Positions 47,605-56,897 of a DNA stretch of 64,000 nt are shown here, piece after piece; the stretch's first letter is position 1; every line of letters starts with the position of its first letter. A program made the translations under genes and the position numbers. The notes below the pieces were generated by a model. It saw only the letters and a program-made list of their open reading frames with translations. It did not search any database and was not told the origin of the DNA. Origin of the DNA: Stenomitos rutilans HA7619-LM2 (GTDB lineage: Bacteria; Cyanobacteriota; Cyanobacteriia; Leptolyngbyales; Leptolyngbyaceae); NCBI GenBank assembly GCA_019358945.1, contig JAHHIE010000003.1, positions 124,001 to 188,000 of the forward strand, read 5' to 3'.

Positions 47605-47720
47605 TCCAGCGTTCAGCGAGCCGTCAGCGTTCAGCTTTTCTCTAAGTGCTAAATCACTCATCAAAAGCCTGTGATGGTTTAAGCTTTCAACTGCCGCAAA
47701 GCTGACGGCTGAAAGCTAGC
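47605..47720. repeat. Dispersed CAGCGTTCAGC/CTGACGGCTGAAAGC repeats
   Basis: Between convergent genes: short units of GTCAGCGTTCAGC and the complement-like GCTGACGGCTGAAAGC, then CAAATAGGATTGCTAT near 47732-47748 which matches the termini of the element at 37338-37430. Confidence 0.5.
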
Positions 47721-47753
47721 TCAGATCTCACAAAGCAAATAGGATTGCTATGC

Positions 47754-48077
47754 TCACGTCAAATATTTAGCGAGTGCACCACTAAACGCCTCGTAGGGCT
47801 TAGCGCCAACCACTGTTTCGGCTAGTTCACCGTCTTTAAAGAACATGACGGCAGGAATGCTGCGGATGCTAAAGCGCTTGGCGATCGACTTGTTCGCATC
47901 GAGGTCGAGCTTAAAGACTTTAACCCGATCGCTAAACTCATCAGCGAGTTGATCCATCAAGGGGGCAACAAGTTTGCAAGGGCCACACCAGGTCGCGGTG
48001 CAGTCCACAACAAACAGGGGTTCAGCGCTTAAAAGCGTGTCGAACTCGGCTTCGTCCTGAATATAAGCAGCAGCCAT
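47754..48077 (-). CDS. trxA: Thioredoxin
   Basis: A 107-residue cytosolic thioredoxin with the canonical WCGPC active site at residues 30-34 and the cis-Pro in IRSIPAVMFF. It reduces disulfides in target enzymes, using ferredoxin- or NADPH-thioredoxin reductase. Length and start are normal. It is convergent with the phosphoesterase gene. Confidence 0.96.
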   Translation of the reverse strand: MAAAYIQDEAEFDTLLSAEPLFVVDCTATWCGPCKLVAPLMDQLADEFSDRVKVFKLDLDANKSIAKRFSIRSIPAVMFFKDGELAETVVGAKPYEAFSGALAKYLT

Positions 48078-48364
48078 GCAATCTCCTACAAAGCTCGCAT
48101 TATCTCACAGGTTCACGGTGGAGAAGAACGATTCTAGTCATACGAATACACTTTTCCTCAACTCATATTCATTGCGAGTAACAACCAACCACTTTTCTGG
48201 TACGTCCTTTCTGGTATGACTGAAAGGCTTTAGGGCTTTACAACCAACCACTGTTTTAATGAGCAGCGGTCAGCTTGGAATTTACAAAGCTGAAAGCTGA
48301 CCGCTGATAGCTAAACCAAAATCATGATCACACATCAAATCGGATCGCTATATCAGTGCTTTTC

Positions 48365-48829
48365 TTACTGCTTATAGAGGTTTGCCCGACCACGATAGGT
48401 TTCAACCATTGTTTTTAGCTCAGCCTTCATGCTTTTCAGTTCAGTGAGCAACGCCTGTTGCTGTTGATACACATCCTGGACGGTCGCGGCTCGTTTTTTA
48501 GGCAAGACGGAATCGATCCGGGTCTGGCTCAGGTTTAACGCCTCTAGTTGCGAAATAATCACCTGCTGTTGCTTGTACAAATCAGCCATCGTAGGGTTCT
48601 GACCGGGCGGTACAGCCGTTAGCGCTTTGATTTCTGCCATCATCGCTTTTAATTCTGCCATCGTACTTTGTATCTCGTCAGACAGAACTCGCTGGGTTTC
48701 AAACATTTGCTCAATCGTCAAAGGTTTGGCTTGAGCGATGGTTGCCGCTGGTGGTGTTGTGGCTCCAACCGATACCGTAACAGACAGGATTAACAAGCTT
48801 GATAGAATGCCGTAGGTAAGTTTTTTCAC
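48365..48829 (-). CDS. Small exported coiled-coil protein
   Basis: The 154-residue protein has a signal peptide (LTYGILSSLLILSVTVSVGA) and a Gln/Leu/Glu-rich helical body in which three similar modules repeat (QMFETQRVLSDEIQSTMAEL, DLYKQQQVIISQLEAL, DVYQQQQALLTELKSM). It probably forms a periplasmic coiled coil. No function can be assigned. A ribosome site AAGGAG precedes the ATG. Confidence 0.82.
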   Translation of the reverse strand: MKKLTYGILSSLLILSVTVSVGATTPPAATIAQAKPLTIEQMFETQRVLSDEIQSTMAELKAMMAEIKALTAVPPGQNPTMADLYKQQQVIISQLEALNLSQTRIDSVLPKKRAATVQDVYQQQQALLTELKSMKAELKTMVETYRGRANLYKQ

Positions 48830-49313
48830 GAGACATCTCCTTAATTAGTGCTATTGATTGGGGTACGCTTCCTCGATTTGGAGATTAAGTTACTGGTTAA
48901 ATGAATCTTTAACTATCCTGCTGATCAAAGAACAGTAATTTTGAGATTCATCTTTAACTTAATGAAGCTTTTAGCCTCATTAAACCCATCTACTTAACCG
49001 AATCTATTGCAATAGAAGTTGTGAAAATTCTAAGCAGCTTATCTGAGAAGAAGGTTAGAACGGCATAAGGCTTAAATAAGAAAGCGGTGTATAGCCCTGT
49101 TGCCAACGCCTCCAAAAGTGATAATTTATAATTTCGCTTCGTTATCTTTGAAACAAAATGGCTTTGCTTAAAGAATTCTCATTTTCTTCTTAATCAATTC
49201 CCAGCCTTAAGTTGATCGGTTTCTTCACAATAGAGCGTGTAAGGGCGTTGCAAAAAATATAAGTGCAATGTCTACTTTTAGCTCTCACTAATGTCTTTGA
49301 AAAGGCTAAATCT
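48830..49313. other. Divergent spacer upstream of the thioredoxin-like/Crp operon
   Basis: About 480 bp, AT-rich. I see near-repeats of ATGAATCTTTAAC and GATTCATCTTTAAC at about 48901-48955 in direct orientation, possibly operator-like. No other gene, hairpin or RNA was found. Confidence 0.45.
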
Positions 49314-49685
49314 ATGTTAATGGACATGTCGTGCATCACGCTGACAAATGACAACTTTCAGGCTGAAGTGCTAAACGCTAAAATCCCTGTACTGGTTGAC
49401 TGCTGGGCAAGCTGGTGTGGTTCTTTGCAACCAGCAAACCCTGTCTTGATTGAGCTGGCGATCGAGTTTGCTGGGCAAATGAAGCTTGGTAGATTAGATC
49501 TTGCAACGGCTGAAAATCTGGCAACACGCTATAGCATTCGCGCCGTACCAACCCTCCTCTTGTTTCAAGATGGGCAGGTGCAAGAGCGATCGATCGGCAG
49601 CGTTTCTAAGCAAAAGCTGAAGAGCAAACTCAGCGTTCTATGCTCAGTGAGACATGAGAATAGGGGTTTGGTTGGCTGTCTATGA
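49314..49685 (+). CDS. Thioredoxin-like protein with mutated active site (WCGSL)
   Basis: A 123-residue thioredoxin-fold protein. The active-site motif WCGPC is here WCGSL (residues 34-38), so the resolving Cys is lost and it cannot perform ordinary disulfide reduction; other Cys (7, 30) remain. Strands and cis-Pro (IRAVPTLLLF) are conserved. The start at 49314 has AAAGG eight bases upstream; a GTG at 49263 is in frame. It overlaps the next gene by four bases, so the two are co-translated. A long Cys-containing tail (CSVRHENRGLVGC) is unusual. Confidence 0.9.
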   Translation: MLMDMSCITLTNDNFQAEVLNAKIPVLVDCWASWCGSLQPANPVLIELAIEFAGQMKLGRLDLATAENLATRYSIRAVPTLLLFQDGQVQERSIGSVSKQKLKSKLSVLCSVRHENRGLVGCL

Positions 49686-50347
49686 GCTTTTCACAATTCA
49701 ATCAGCTTCCAGCCGAACTTCAGGCAATGGCATCCCTGAAAATGCTTCCGGCTGGTCAAATTTTGTTTGCTCGACATGAGCCAGCAAAAGCTGTTTTTAT
49801 ACTCGAATCAGGTCAGATTCAGCTACTTAACTATACGGAAGATGGACAACAGATCAATCATTACAGTGTCAAAGCTGGAGAGAGTTTTGCAGAGGTGGCT
49901 CTCTTCAATGAACAGTACGTTTGCACTGCGATCGCCCATACGCCAGCCAAAGTTTGGCTGCTGCCGAAACAGTTGTTTCTGAACGCCCTCAAGCAGTACC
50001 CAGATCTTGCAGAAAGTTTCATGGAAGGGCTGGCACGACGATTGCATGAAAGCAAACTGCTGCTGGAGTTACGCAGCATTCGTTCGGCTCGAAAGCGGAT
50101 TTTGCATTATTTACAGTTGCACGTGCAAACGGATGGCATCACAGTCATTCTCGATCGTCCGCTCAAAGAGCTTGCCGATGACCTGGGCTTAACTCCCGAA
50201 GCGCTATCAAGAACTTTGAAACAGCTTCATAAGGAGGGAAAAATTAATCGAAACAAACGAAAAGTTACACTGCGTAAAGAATTTCCCGAACTTGATTCCA
50301 ATCATGGCGATTCCAGCACCAGCCGCTTAGACTTCGGAGCAATGTGA
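49682..50347 (+). CDS. Crp/Fnr-family transcription regulator with a non-canonical binding pocket
   Basis: The 221-residue protein has an N-terminal cNMP-binding barrel (residues ~15-120), a dimer helix and a C-terminal winged helix with LADDLGLTPEALSRTLKQLHKEGKI. The pocket has the Glu (E71) of the phosphate-binding cassette, but the Arg is replaced by Cys81 in an ungapped comparison with CRP (RSA becomes CTA). It therefore likely does not bind cAMP. No FNR-type Fe-S Cys cluster is visible. Start overlaps the thioredoxin-like gene (ATGA). Confidence 0.94.
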   Translation: MSFSQFNQLPAELQAMASLKMLPAGQILFARHEPAKAVFILESGQIQLLNYTEDGQQINHYSVKAGESFAEVALFNEQYVCTAIAHTPAKVWLLPKQLFLNALKQYPDLAESFMEGLARRLHESKLLLELRSIRSARKRILHYLQLHVQTDGITVILDRPLKELADDLGLTPEALSRTLKQLHKEGKINRNKRKVTLRKEFPELDSNHGDSSTSRLDFGAM

Positions 50348-50413
50348 TTTCAGGGCTTGTAGCGCTTTCCAACTCTGGCCTTATAGCAATCATTAGCTCC
50401 TAAAAAGCGACTT

Positions 50414-51694
50414 ATGGATTTGCAGAACCTTCACCCCTATGAGCACGACCATCGCGTTCTAGAGTTCTTGGCGGCGTTGAGCTATCGATCGGGGGATCTT
50501 GGTCGCTACCTTCATGAAATTGCCTCTGGGGTCAGCCGCTTACTCCAGTCGGATTGGTCGATTGTGACCGTTTGCCAGGGCGATGCAGGGCAGATCGTAG
50601 CCAATAGCTTGGGGCAAACCGATGGGGAGGAGGGGTTTTCGGTGCATGGCACGCTGGTGAGCGAAATCAGTGAGACGGGGCAACCACTCATTATTGAAGA
50701 CGTTCGGCAGGACTACAGGCAATGCAAACTACCAGAAGAGTACCTCTGCTATGTGGGAGTGCCGTTGCGTACCCTTCATGGGAAGGTGAGCGGCACGATC
50801 TGTTCCTTCTTTCGGCAGCCGCGTCAATTTACGGAGGCTGAAGTTCGCACGGTTGAGCTGTTTGCGGAACGTGCTGCCACCGCGATCGATAATTACCGCC
50901 TCTATCAGCAGCAGCAAAAGTTTAACGAGCTTTTGGAGCAAGAGGTGGCGACCCGAACGGAAGAGCTACGGATCGCTCAGACAAGGTTTGTGGAACGAGA
51001 ACGCTTGGCAGCGATCGGTGAGTTTGCGGCCATGATTGTGCATGAGGTGCGAAACCCGCTCACGACAATGGTGATGGGGTTAAGCTATGCGAAAAAGCAC
51101 CTTTCGACTGTCTCGGCTCACGATCGACTTGACCTCTCTCTCAGTGAAGCCGATCGCCTTCAGCAATTGCTCAATGAAATTTTGCTTTATGCCAAACCTC
51201 AAGTCTTGCAGCCTGAGAAAGTCAATATCAGTGAGTTTTTGCGTGAGCTGCTCGTCCATGTGCGGGAGTTACCCGAAGCGGTCGATCGTTCGATCGAATT
51301 TAGCAATCCTATCGGTAATGTAGAGATTTTGGGCGATTTGAATAAGTTGAAGCAGGTGTTTATTAACCTGTTTCGCAACGCCTGTGAAGCAGTTTCACCC
51401 GGTGATGTGGTCACTTGTGAACTCGTTCAGAACGCCCAAACAGAGAAAATCCTCGTTCGCATTCACAATGGGGGTGAGCCGATTCCAGCAGAGCTTTTGC
51501 CCAGGCTTACAGAACCCTTTTGTTCGACGAAAGCATCTGGTACAGGCTTGGGATTAGCGATCGTCAAACGGATTCTGACCGCTCACGGAGCCGAACTGTC
51601 CATTCAATCGGACGCACGTATGGGAACGACGGTCAGCGTCCAGTTACCGATCGCAGCCAAATCCGATCAATTCTCTCAATTTCCTTCACAGTAA
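50414..51694 (+). CDS. GAF-domain sensor histidine kinase
   Basis: A 426-residue soluble kinase: a GAF domain (residues ~25-165), a coiled linker, HisKA-like region with H-box MIVHEVRNPLT and HATPase with NLFRNACEAV, a G1-like region (HNGGEPIP, where Asp is replaced by Asn) and G2 GTGLGLAIV. The NtrB-like H-box HEVRNPL is typical of the HPK4-type group. It follows the Crp-family gene after 66 bp and may be co-transcribed with it. Confidence 0.93.
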   Translation: MDLQNLHPYEHDHRVLEFLAALSYRSGDLGRYLHEIASGVSRLLQSDWSIVTVCQGDAGQIVANSLGQTDGEEGFSVHGTLVSEISETGQPLIIEDVRQDYRQCKLPEEYLCYVGVPLRTLHGKVSGTICSFFRQPRQFTEAEVRTVELFAERAATAIDNYRLYQQQQKFNELLEQEVATRTEELRIAQTRFVERERLAAIGEFAAMIVHEVRNPLTTMVMGLSYAKKHLSTVSAHDRLDLSLSEADRLQQLLNEILLYAKPQVLQPEKVNISEFLRELLVHVRELPEAVDRSIEFSNPIGNVEILGDLNKLKQVFINLFRNACEAVSPGDVVTCELVQNAQTEKILVRIHNGGEPIPAELLPRLTEPFCSTKASGTGLGLAIVKRILTAHGAELSIQSDARMGTTVSVQLPIAAKSDQFSQFPSQ

Positions 51695-51868
51695 GAGCAC
51701 ACGGTTCCGCGCCTCTACAGCCAGCTATCTGTAATGCCGTTTTATGGCATCGGTTTAAGGTGCTAATAAACCATTACTGATCAACCTTCAGGATGTCCTT
51801 AGAAGATTCTCAGTTGCGACTCAGCTTCGTTCTGCAAGCTCGACTTAACCGTTCAAACTTCTTAAGCG

Positions 51869-54154
51869 ATGGCTCCTTCCCAGTTTAGTCAGCGTTCGCT
51901 CCTGCTTCTCTGGCAAAAACTCTCTCGCATCCAGCTTGCCACCCTGGTCATGGTAGGTGCTTTTATCTTGGCTGGAGGCATTGTCACTGCCTGGTTTGCT
52001 GGAGAGGGCACCATCAGCCAGATTTTTCAGCAGTTCAATCAATGGCAGCAGCATCCTCCCATGTGGCTTTCAGCGCCGATGATGATTGGGCAATACCTGC
52101 TGTTTTGGACGGTGGTACTGTTGCTGCTCGTGCTGGCGGTGATACGGGTGTCCCCGCATCCGCGTACCTGGTCAAGAAGGTTGGTGGTGAGCATTCTTGC
52201 GGTGCTGACGGTTCGCTACTTGCTGTGGCGATCGCTCTCTACGCTGAACCTCAGCACACCGCTAAATGGAGTATTTAGCCTGGGGCTGTTTTTTCTGGAG
52301 TTGCTGTTGTTGCTGGGCGGAATGATTCAGCTTGTGCTGCTGTTGCGAGTGCGCGATCGCAGACCCGAAGCCGATCGGTGGTCAGTGGATGTCATTAGTG
52401 GTGCGTTTACACCTACAGTCGATGTTTTAATCCCGACCTATAATGAGCCGCTGTTTATTCTGCGCCGTACTCTCATCGGGTGTCAGGCAATGGAATACGA
52501 ACCGAAAACGATTTATTTGCTGGATGACACTCGACGACCTGATGTCAAAGCGCTGGCGGAAACTCTGGGTTGTGAGTACCTGACGCGACCCGATAACCGC
52601 CATGCCAAAGCAGGGAATCTCAATCATGCGCTGACTCAGACGCAGGGAGAGTTGATTGTCGTCTTTGATGCAGACTTTGTGCCGACCAGAAACTTCCTCA
52701 CTCGCACGGTGGGCTTTTTTCAAGACGTGCAGGTGGCTTTAGTGCAAACGCCACAATCGTTTTACAACGCTGATCCGATCGCCCGCAACTTAGGGTTAGA
52801 GCAAGTGCTTACACCAGAAGAAGAGGTGTTCTACCGCCAAATTCAACCCATCCGTGATGGAGCAGGCGGCGTGGTTTGCTCAGGCACCTCCTTCGTGGTC
52901 AGACGGTCTGCCCTCGCTGACATTGGCGGTTTTGTGACCGAATCTCTCAGTGAAGATTTCTTTACTGGGATTCGGTTGGCGGCACAGGGCTACCGTCTGC
53001 TGTATCTCAACGAAAAGCTGAGTGCTGGTCTAGCGGCGGAGAGCATCGCTGATCAGGCATTACAGCGCATTCGCTGGGCGCAGGGAACGCTGCAAGCCTT
53101 TTTTGTCAAGGCGAATCCGCTGACCATTCCTGGGCTGCGTCCCATTCAACGGCTCGCGTATCTTGAGGGCTTACTACACTGGTTTACTAGCATTTCCCGT
53201 GTAGGGTTTCTGCTGATGCCCCTCGCCTATGCGTTTCTGGGTGTCATTCCGGTACGGGCAACCAGTGCGGAGATTTTCTATTTTTTTGTGCCGTACTATC
53301 TGGTGAATCTAAGTGTGTTTTCCTGGCTCAACCACCGATCGCGATCGGCCTTGCTAGCAGACATTTACTCGCTGGTGTTGTGTGTTCCGTTGGCACTCAC
53401 GGTGATTAAAACAATGTTAAACCCCTTTGGTAAAGGCTTTAACGTCACACCTAAAGGAACATCCCGCGATCGCTTTGCGTTCAATTGGCAATTAGCCTTA
53501 CCGCTGATCGTGGCGTTCGTGGCGAGTGCGTTCAGCCTGTGGACAAGTTTGGGCATTAGTTTGGCGATCGGGCTGTGGCAACCGGGAACGGCACCCGCAA
53601 TGGCTGAGAAAATGAAAGGCTTCGATCTGGGGCTAACCTGGAGCATCTATAACCTGTTGACGCTAGGAGCCTCTCTGCTTGTTTTGCTGGATGTCCCTCG
53701 CCCCAGTCTGCATGAATGGTTTGACCTGCGACGAACCGTAAAGTTGCAAGTGGGTGAGCAAGTCTTTTGGGGTTCAACAACAGCAATCTCAGAAATTGGT
53801 GCTGAGGTAATGCTCACTCAGAGGGGCTTTCCGAGCCTTGCCGCTTCGATGCACCGTTCGGCAATATCCGTCGAGGTAGAAATTTTAGAAGACGGTCTGG
53901 TGCTTCAAGGCAACGCAACTTGTACCAGCGTGAAGGATGAATTTTTCACGGTTCGAGTCTTATTTGAGTCGGTTGACCTCAGCCAGCAACGGCAACTAGT
54001 CGAGATGTTGTTTTGCCGTCCCGGTCAGTGGAAGAGCCGCTGTTCTCCAGGGGAGTTGCGATCACTCTGGTTGCTGTTTAGAATCTTGCTCAAACCACGC
54101 GTGCTATTTGATCGCCATGCAGATACCAGCATCACGGCTGTAGCCAGGGGGTAG
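51869..54154 (+). CDS. BcsA-like family 2 glycosyltransferase with C-terminal PilZ-like region
   Basis: A 761-residue membrane synthase. Helices fall at ~25-50, 65-90, 105-170 and after residue ~415. The GT2 motifs are DDTRRP, HAKAGNLNHAL, the DxD in FDADFVP, SGTSFVVRR, the general-base box SEDFF and QRIRW. The end holds a PilZ-like domain (LRRTVKLQVGEQ..SEIGAEV) that could bind c-di-GMP, although its RxxxR is only partly kept. It probably makes and exports a beta-glucan such as cellulose. There is no BcsB or cellulase neighbour. Confidence 0.93.
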   Translation: MAPSQFSQRSLLLLWQKLSRIQLATLVMVGAFILAGGIVTAWFAGEGTISQIFQQFNQWQQHPPMWLSAPMMIGQYLLFWTVVLLLLVLAVIRVSPHPRTWSRRLVVSILAVLTVRYLLWRSLSTLNLSTPLNGVFSLGLFFLELLLLLGGMIQLVLLLRVRDRRPEADRWSVDVISGAFTPTVDVLIPTYNEPLFILRRTLIGCQAMEYEPKTIYLLDDTRRPDVKALAETLGCEYLTRPDNRHAKAGNLNHALTQTQGELIVVFDADFVPTRNFLTRTVGFFQDVQVALVQTPQSFYNADPIARNLGLEQVLTPEEEVFYRQIQPIRDGAGGVVCSGTSFVVRRSALADIGGFVTESLSEDFFTGIRLAAQGYRLLYLNEKLSAGLAAESIADQALQRIRWAQGTLQAFFVKANPLTIPGLRPIQRLAYLEGLLHWFTSISRVGFLLMPLAYAFLGVIPVRATSAEIFYFFVPYYLVNLSVFSWLNHRSRSALLADIYSLVLCVPLALTVIKTMLNPFGKGFNVTPKGTSRDRFAFNWQLALPLIVAFVASAFSLWTSLGISLAIGLWQPGTAPAMAEKMKGFDLGLTWSIYNLLTLGASLLVLLDVPRPSLHEWFDLRRTVKLQVGEQVFWGSTTAISEIGAEVMLTQRGFPSLAASMHRSAISVEVEILEDGLVLQGNATCTSVKDEFFTVRVLFESVDLSQQRQLVEMLFCRPGQWKSRCSPGELRSLWLLFRILLKPRVLFDRHADTSITAVARG

Positions 54155-54322
54155 AACGCTCCCTCTAAGACTTCAAAAGCGACTATGCCCTTAATACAGC
54201 ACAATACATTTGGTTTGACGATTAACCTCACAGCAACCAAAGCCTTAGATACATCGTAAGATAGCTTACCTGTTGGCAAACATCTTTTAGGAAAAAGCAT
54301 TTAATAACTTCGGCATTTCTCA

Positions 54323-54348
54323 TAGGGGCGCACGGCGGTGCGCCCCTA
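54323..54348. repeat. GTAGGGGC-type palindromic repeat near devA
   Basis: An 11-bp stem, TAGGGGCGCAC with GTGCGCCCCTA, and a 4-base loop, 39 bp after the devA stop. It is a dispersed repeat of the same type as that at 19172-19200; it may also end transcription. Confidence 0.75.
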
Positions 54349-54386
54349 CCTGCAAAAAATTGTCGGTTTTATTTAATCCACGATCC

Positions 54387-55151
54387 TTAGCTGCTGGTCA
54401 AAAGGCCATCTTCCAATGAAGAAACTTGATCGGCAACATCCATCAAGCGCGGATCGTGGGTGACGATCAATACTGTGCGATCGCTCTCTTTTGCAAGCTG
54501 TCGAAGCAATTCAATCACTGCGTGTCCACTATGGGAGTCTAAAGCCGCTGTGGGCTCGTCTGCCATGATGATTTGAGGATCACCCGCCAGGGCGCGGGCA
54601 ATCGCCACTCGTTGCTTTTGACCACCAGACAAATCACGCGGCAGGTGGTTGATGCGATCGCTCAGCTTAACCTGAGCCAGCAGCTCATGCGCTAGCCGAC
54701 GGCGATTAGATGATCCGCGAATGCCCTTGACCTTGAGCGCAACTTCCACGTTCTCAGAAGCGGTCAGCGCGGGAAATAAGTTGAAGCCCTGAAAGATAAA
54801 GCCAATGTTTTGCAGTCGAAAATGAGCGAGTTGCTCTCGCGTCATCTGGGTAATCTCTCGCCCCAGTAGTTTTACACTTCCAGCCGTTGGCGTTAAGATA
54901 CCAGCCAGAATGGATAGCAGCGTTGTTTTGCCAGACCCAGATGGCCCCATGAGGAGGTGGATATCACCTTGTTGGATGGTCAAATCGACCCCGCGTAACA
55001 CGTGGTAATTTTGCGAACCAACGTGGTACATCATTTCGATCCCCTGAGCGACGATCGCATGCTCACTCAAGCGCTTCGCACTGGTAGGAATAGACACGGT
55101 GCGATCGTGAGTTTGAATAAAATCGGCAAAATGAACTTGAGAAGCAGTCAT
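54387..55151 (-). CDS. DevA-type ABC transporter ATPase (second copy)
   Basis: A 254-residue ATPase with Walker A GPSGSGKTT, signature DLSGGQKQRVAIARAL, Walker B IIMADEPTAALD and switch His in VIVTHDPR. It has an N-terminal extension of ~30 residues relative to the copy at 18387-19109. It is last in a minus-strand row with a DevC permease, an amidohydrolase, an Mpo1-like protein and a hydroxylase. No DevB adaptor is encoded nearby, so it must share one. Confidence 0.94.
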   Translation of the reverse strand: MTASQVHFADFIQTHDRTVSIPTSAKRLSEHAIVAQGIEMMYHVGSQNYHVLRGVDLTIQQGDIHLLMGPSGSGKTTLLSILAGILTPTAGSVKLLGREITQMTREQLAHFRLQNIGFIFQGFNLFPALTASENVEVALKVKGIRGSSNRRRLAHELLAQVKLSDRINHLPRDLSGGQKQRVAIARALAGDPQIIMADEPTAALDSHSGHAVIELLRQLAKESDRTVLIVTHDPRLMDVADQVSSLEDGLLTSS

Positions 55152-55468
55152 TCGTTAAACGTCTTTGACTAATAGGTTAGATTGCACAACGGTGAGGAGC
55201 AGGGGGAGCTAGAGCGAATGATAAACACGGAGGTAAGGCTAACTTCACACGGGCAATAGCGTTTTCCTAAACTTTCCTCTTAACGTGAATGAGTTTGTAC
55301 AGTGACATAGAATTGTTCATGCAGCGATTAAAGGGTTAAAAGCGTCAGCACCAGCGCAATGAAGGACATTGACATAGTGTAACGAGCCAGGGCTTTGTCC
55401 GCATCGTACTTTTAGGTAGCCTTTCGGGTGAAATTGACGACTGGAGCTAACCAACGGTTGAAACCAAC
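55152..55468. other. Spacer between devC and devA
   Basis: A 317-bp gap on the same strand; unusual between the parts of an ABC transporter. I see no gene or repeat. devA may have its own promoter here. Confidence 0.45.
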
Positions 55469-56716
55469 CTACGCCTTGAAGACGATCGCCGGGTCAACTC
55501 TGGTCACTTTTTGGATCGCGAACATGGCCGACCCAACACACATCACGACTGTAATACAAAACACACTGGTCGCCGTAACTGGGCTAATCAAAATCATGAT
55601 TCCCTTTGCTGCCATTGTCCATGTGCCCAAACCCACGCAGAGCGCCATGCTGGGTAAGTAGCCCAAGACGGCCATCCATAAAGCTTGCTCTGTAATCACG
55701 CGGTAAATAATCCAGTCTGAGGCTCCCATTGCCTTGAGCGTGCCGTACTCTTTAATGTGGTCTGACACAGATGAGTAGAGAATTTGGCTGACAACCACCA
55801 TGCCAACGACAAAGCCAACGGCTGCGCCCAGTCCTAAAATAAACCCAACGCCTGTCCGCTTTTCCCAGTAGTCACGGGTCTGCTGCGCCATCTCAGCTTT
55901 TGAGAGAGCACGAGTGCCAGGAAGCACGGATTCTAACCGTTTACGGAGGGTTTGCATATCCTGACCAGGTTTGGCCTGTACCAGAATGAAGTTGATGGAG
56001 TCTGAGAGAGAGAGCTTTTTGGGGGCTGGTGGCAGGCTGGTGGCCGAACGTGCTGGAGCCGCCTCAGCGTTATTCAGTACCTCTACCTCCCCATTTTGAA
56101 TGCGAATGGTTGCCGTTGAGCTAAGACCAGAGGTAGAGAACGCATTTGCCGTTTCAAGCGAGGCAAAGATAGCCGCACTTGATGCCATCGATTGGGTATC
56201 TTCCACTAACCCAACCAGTTTTGCGGGCAACGAGCCGATCGTGCCAGCGTCTCCCACCTGCTTGAGATTGATCGCAGACAGTTGAGCCTTATCGATCATC
56301 ATCGTATATGGAGTGTTCAAAGCATTCAGTTCGCCTTGAGCCAGTTTCCAATTTGCGAACAATTGGCCGTTGGGGTCAAACCCGTATAACCGCACTGGCG
56401 CAATGCGACGATCAGCAGAACGCCAGAGTGCTGCACGAATCATCAACGCTTCCGCACGCTGCACGCCCTCTACTTCCCGCGCCTTGACCAATTGCTCCAA
56501 CGGCAAGGGCGAGGTAACCTCCAGATGCACCATGTCTTGAGAGGCAAGCCAGAGATCGGCACTTGAGTGGTCAATGAGCAGCCCCGTCGATCGCGTGAAG
56601 CCATTGAGAATGCCAATCTGGATGGTAACCAGACTGACTGCAAACATAATGCCTGCCTGAGCTACTAAAAAACGGGGAATATCTTCAAATAAGTTCTTGC
56701 GGGCAATGGATGCCAT
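55469..56716 (-). CDS. DevC-type ABC transporter permease (second copy)
   Basis: A 415-residue permease with one N-terminal helix (residues ~18-38), a large extracytoplasmic domain and three helices in the C-terminal 130 residues, as in the FtsX/MacB/DevC group. The external domain has a longer Ala/Pro/Ser-rich loop (residues ~230-250) than the other copy. It pairs with the DevA ATPase downstream. The cargo may be the product of the enzymes upstream in the row. Confidence 0.93.
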   Translation of the reverse strand: MASIARKNLFEDIPRFLVAQAGIMFAVSLVTIQIGILNGFTRSTGLLIDHSSADLWLASQDMVHLEVTSPLPLEQLVKAREVEGVQRAEALMIRAALWRSADRRIAPVRLYGFDPNGQLFANWKLAQGELNALNTPYTMMIDKAQLSAINLKQVGDAGTIGSLPAKLVGLVEDTQSMASSAAIFASLETANAFSTSGLSSTATIRIQNGEVEVLNNAEAAPARSATSLPPAPKKLSLSDSINFILVQAKPGQDMQTLRKRLESVLPGTRALSKAEMAQQTRDYWEKRTGVGFILGLGAAVGFVVGMVVVSQILYSSVSDHIKEYGTLKAMGASDWIIYRVITEQALWMAVLGYLPSMALCVGLGTWTMAAKGIMILISPVTATSVFCITVVMCVGSAMFAIQKVTRVDPAIVFKA

Positions 56717-56897
56717 GATAAATGTGATTTAAAGGCAGCTTTTGAATCGTTGCTATTAAGTTTAAGAGTTTTTTAGAATTTCTTCTCATGTGTTTGAGCG
56801 CAGTAAGAGTTTTGAGCATTCAGTTTTAAGCTGCTATGGACAGCCTCAGGCTAAACACTCAAAACTCCATCCTTAAACCTCAGCTAGCCTTTAGCGC

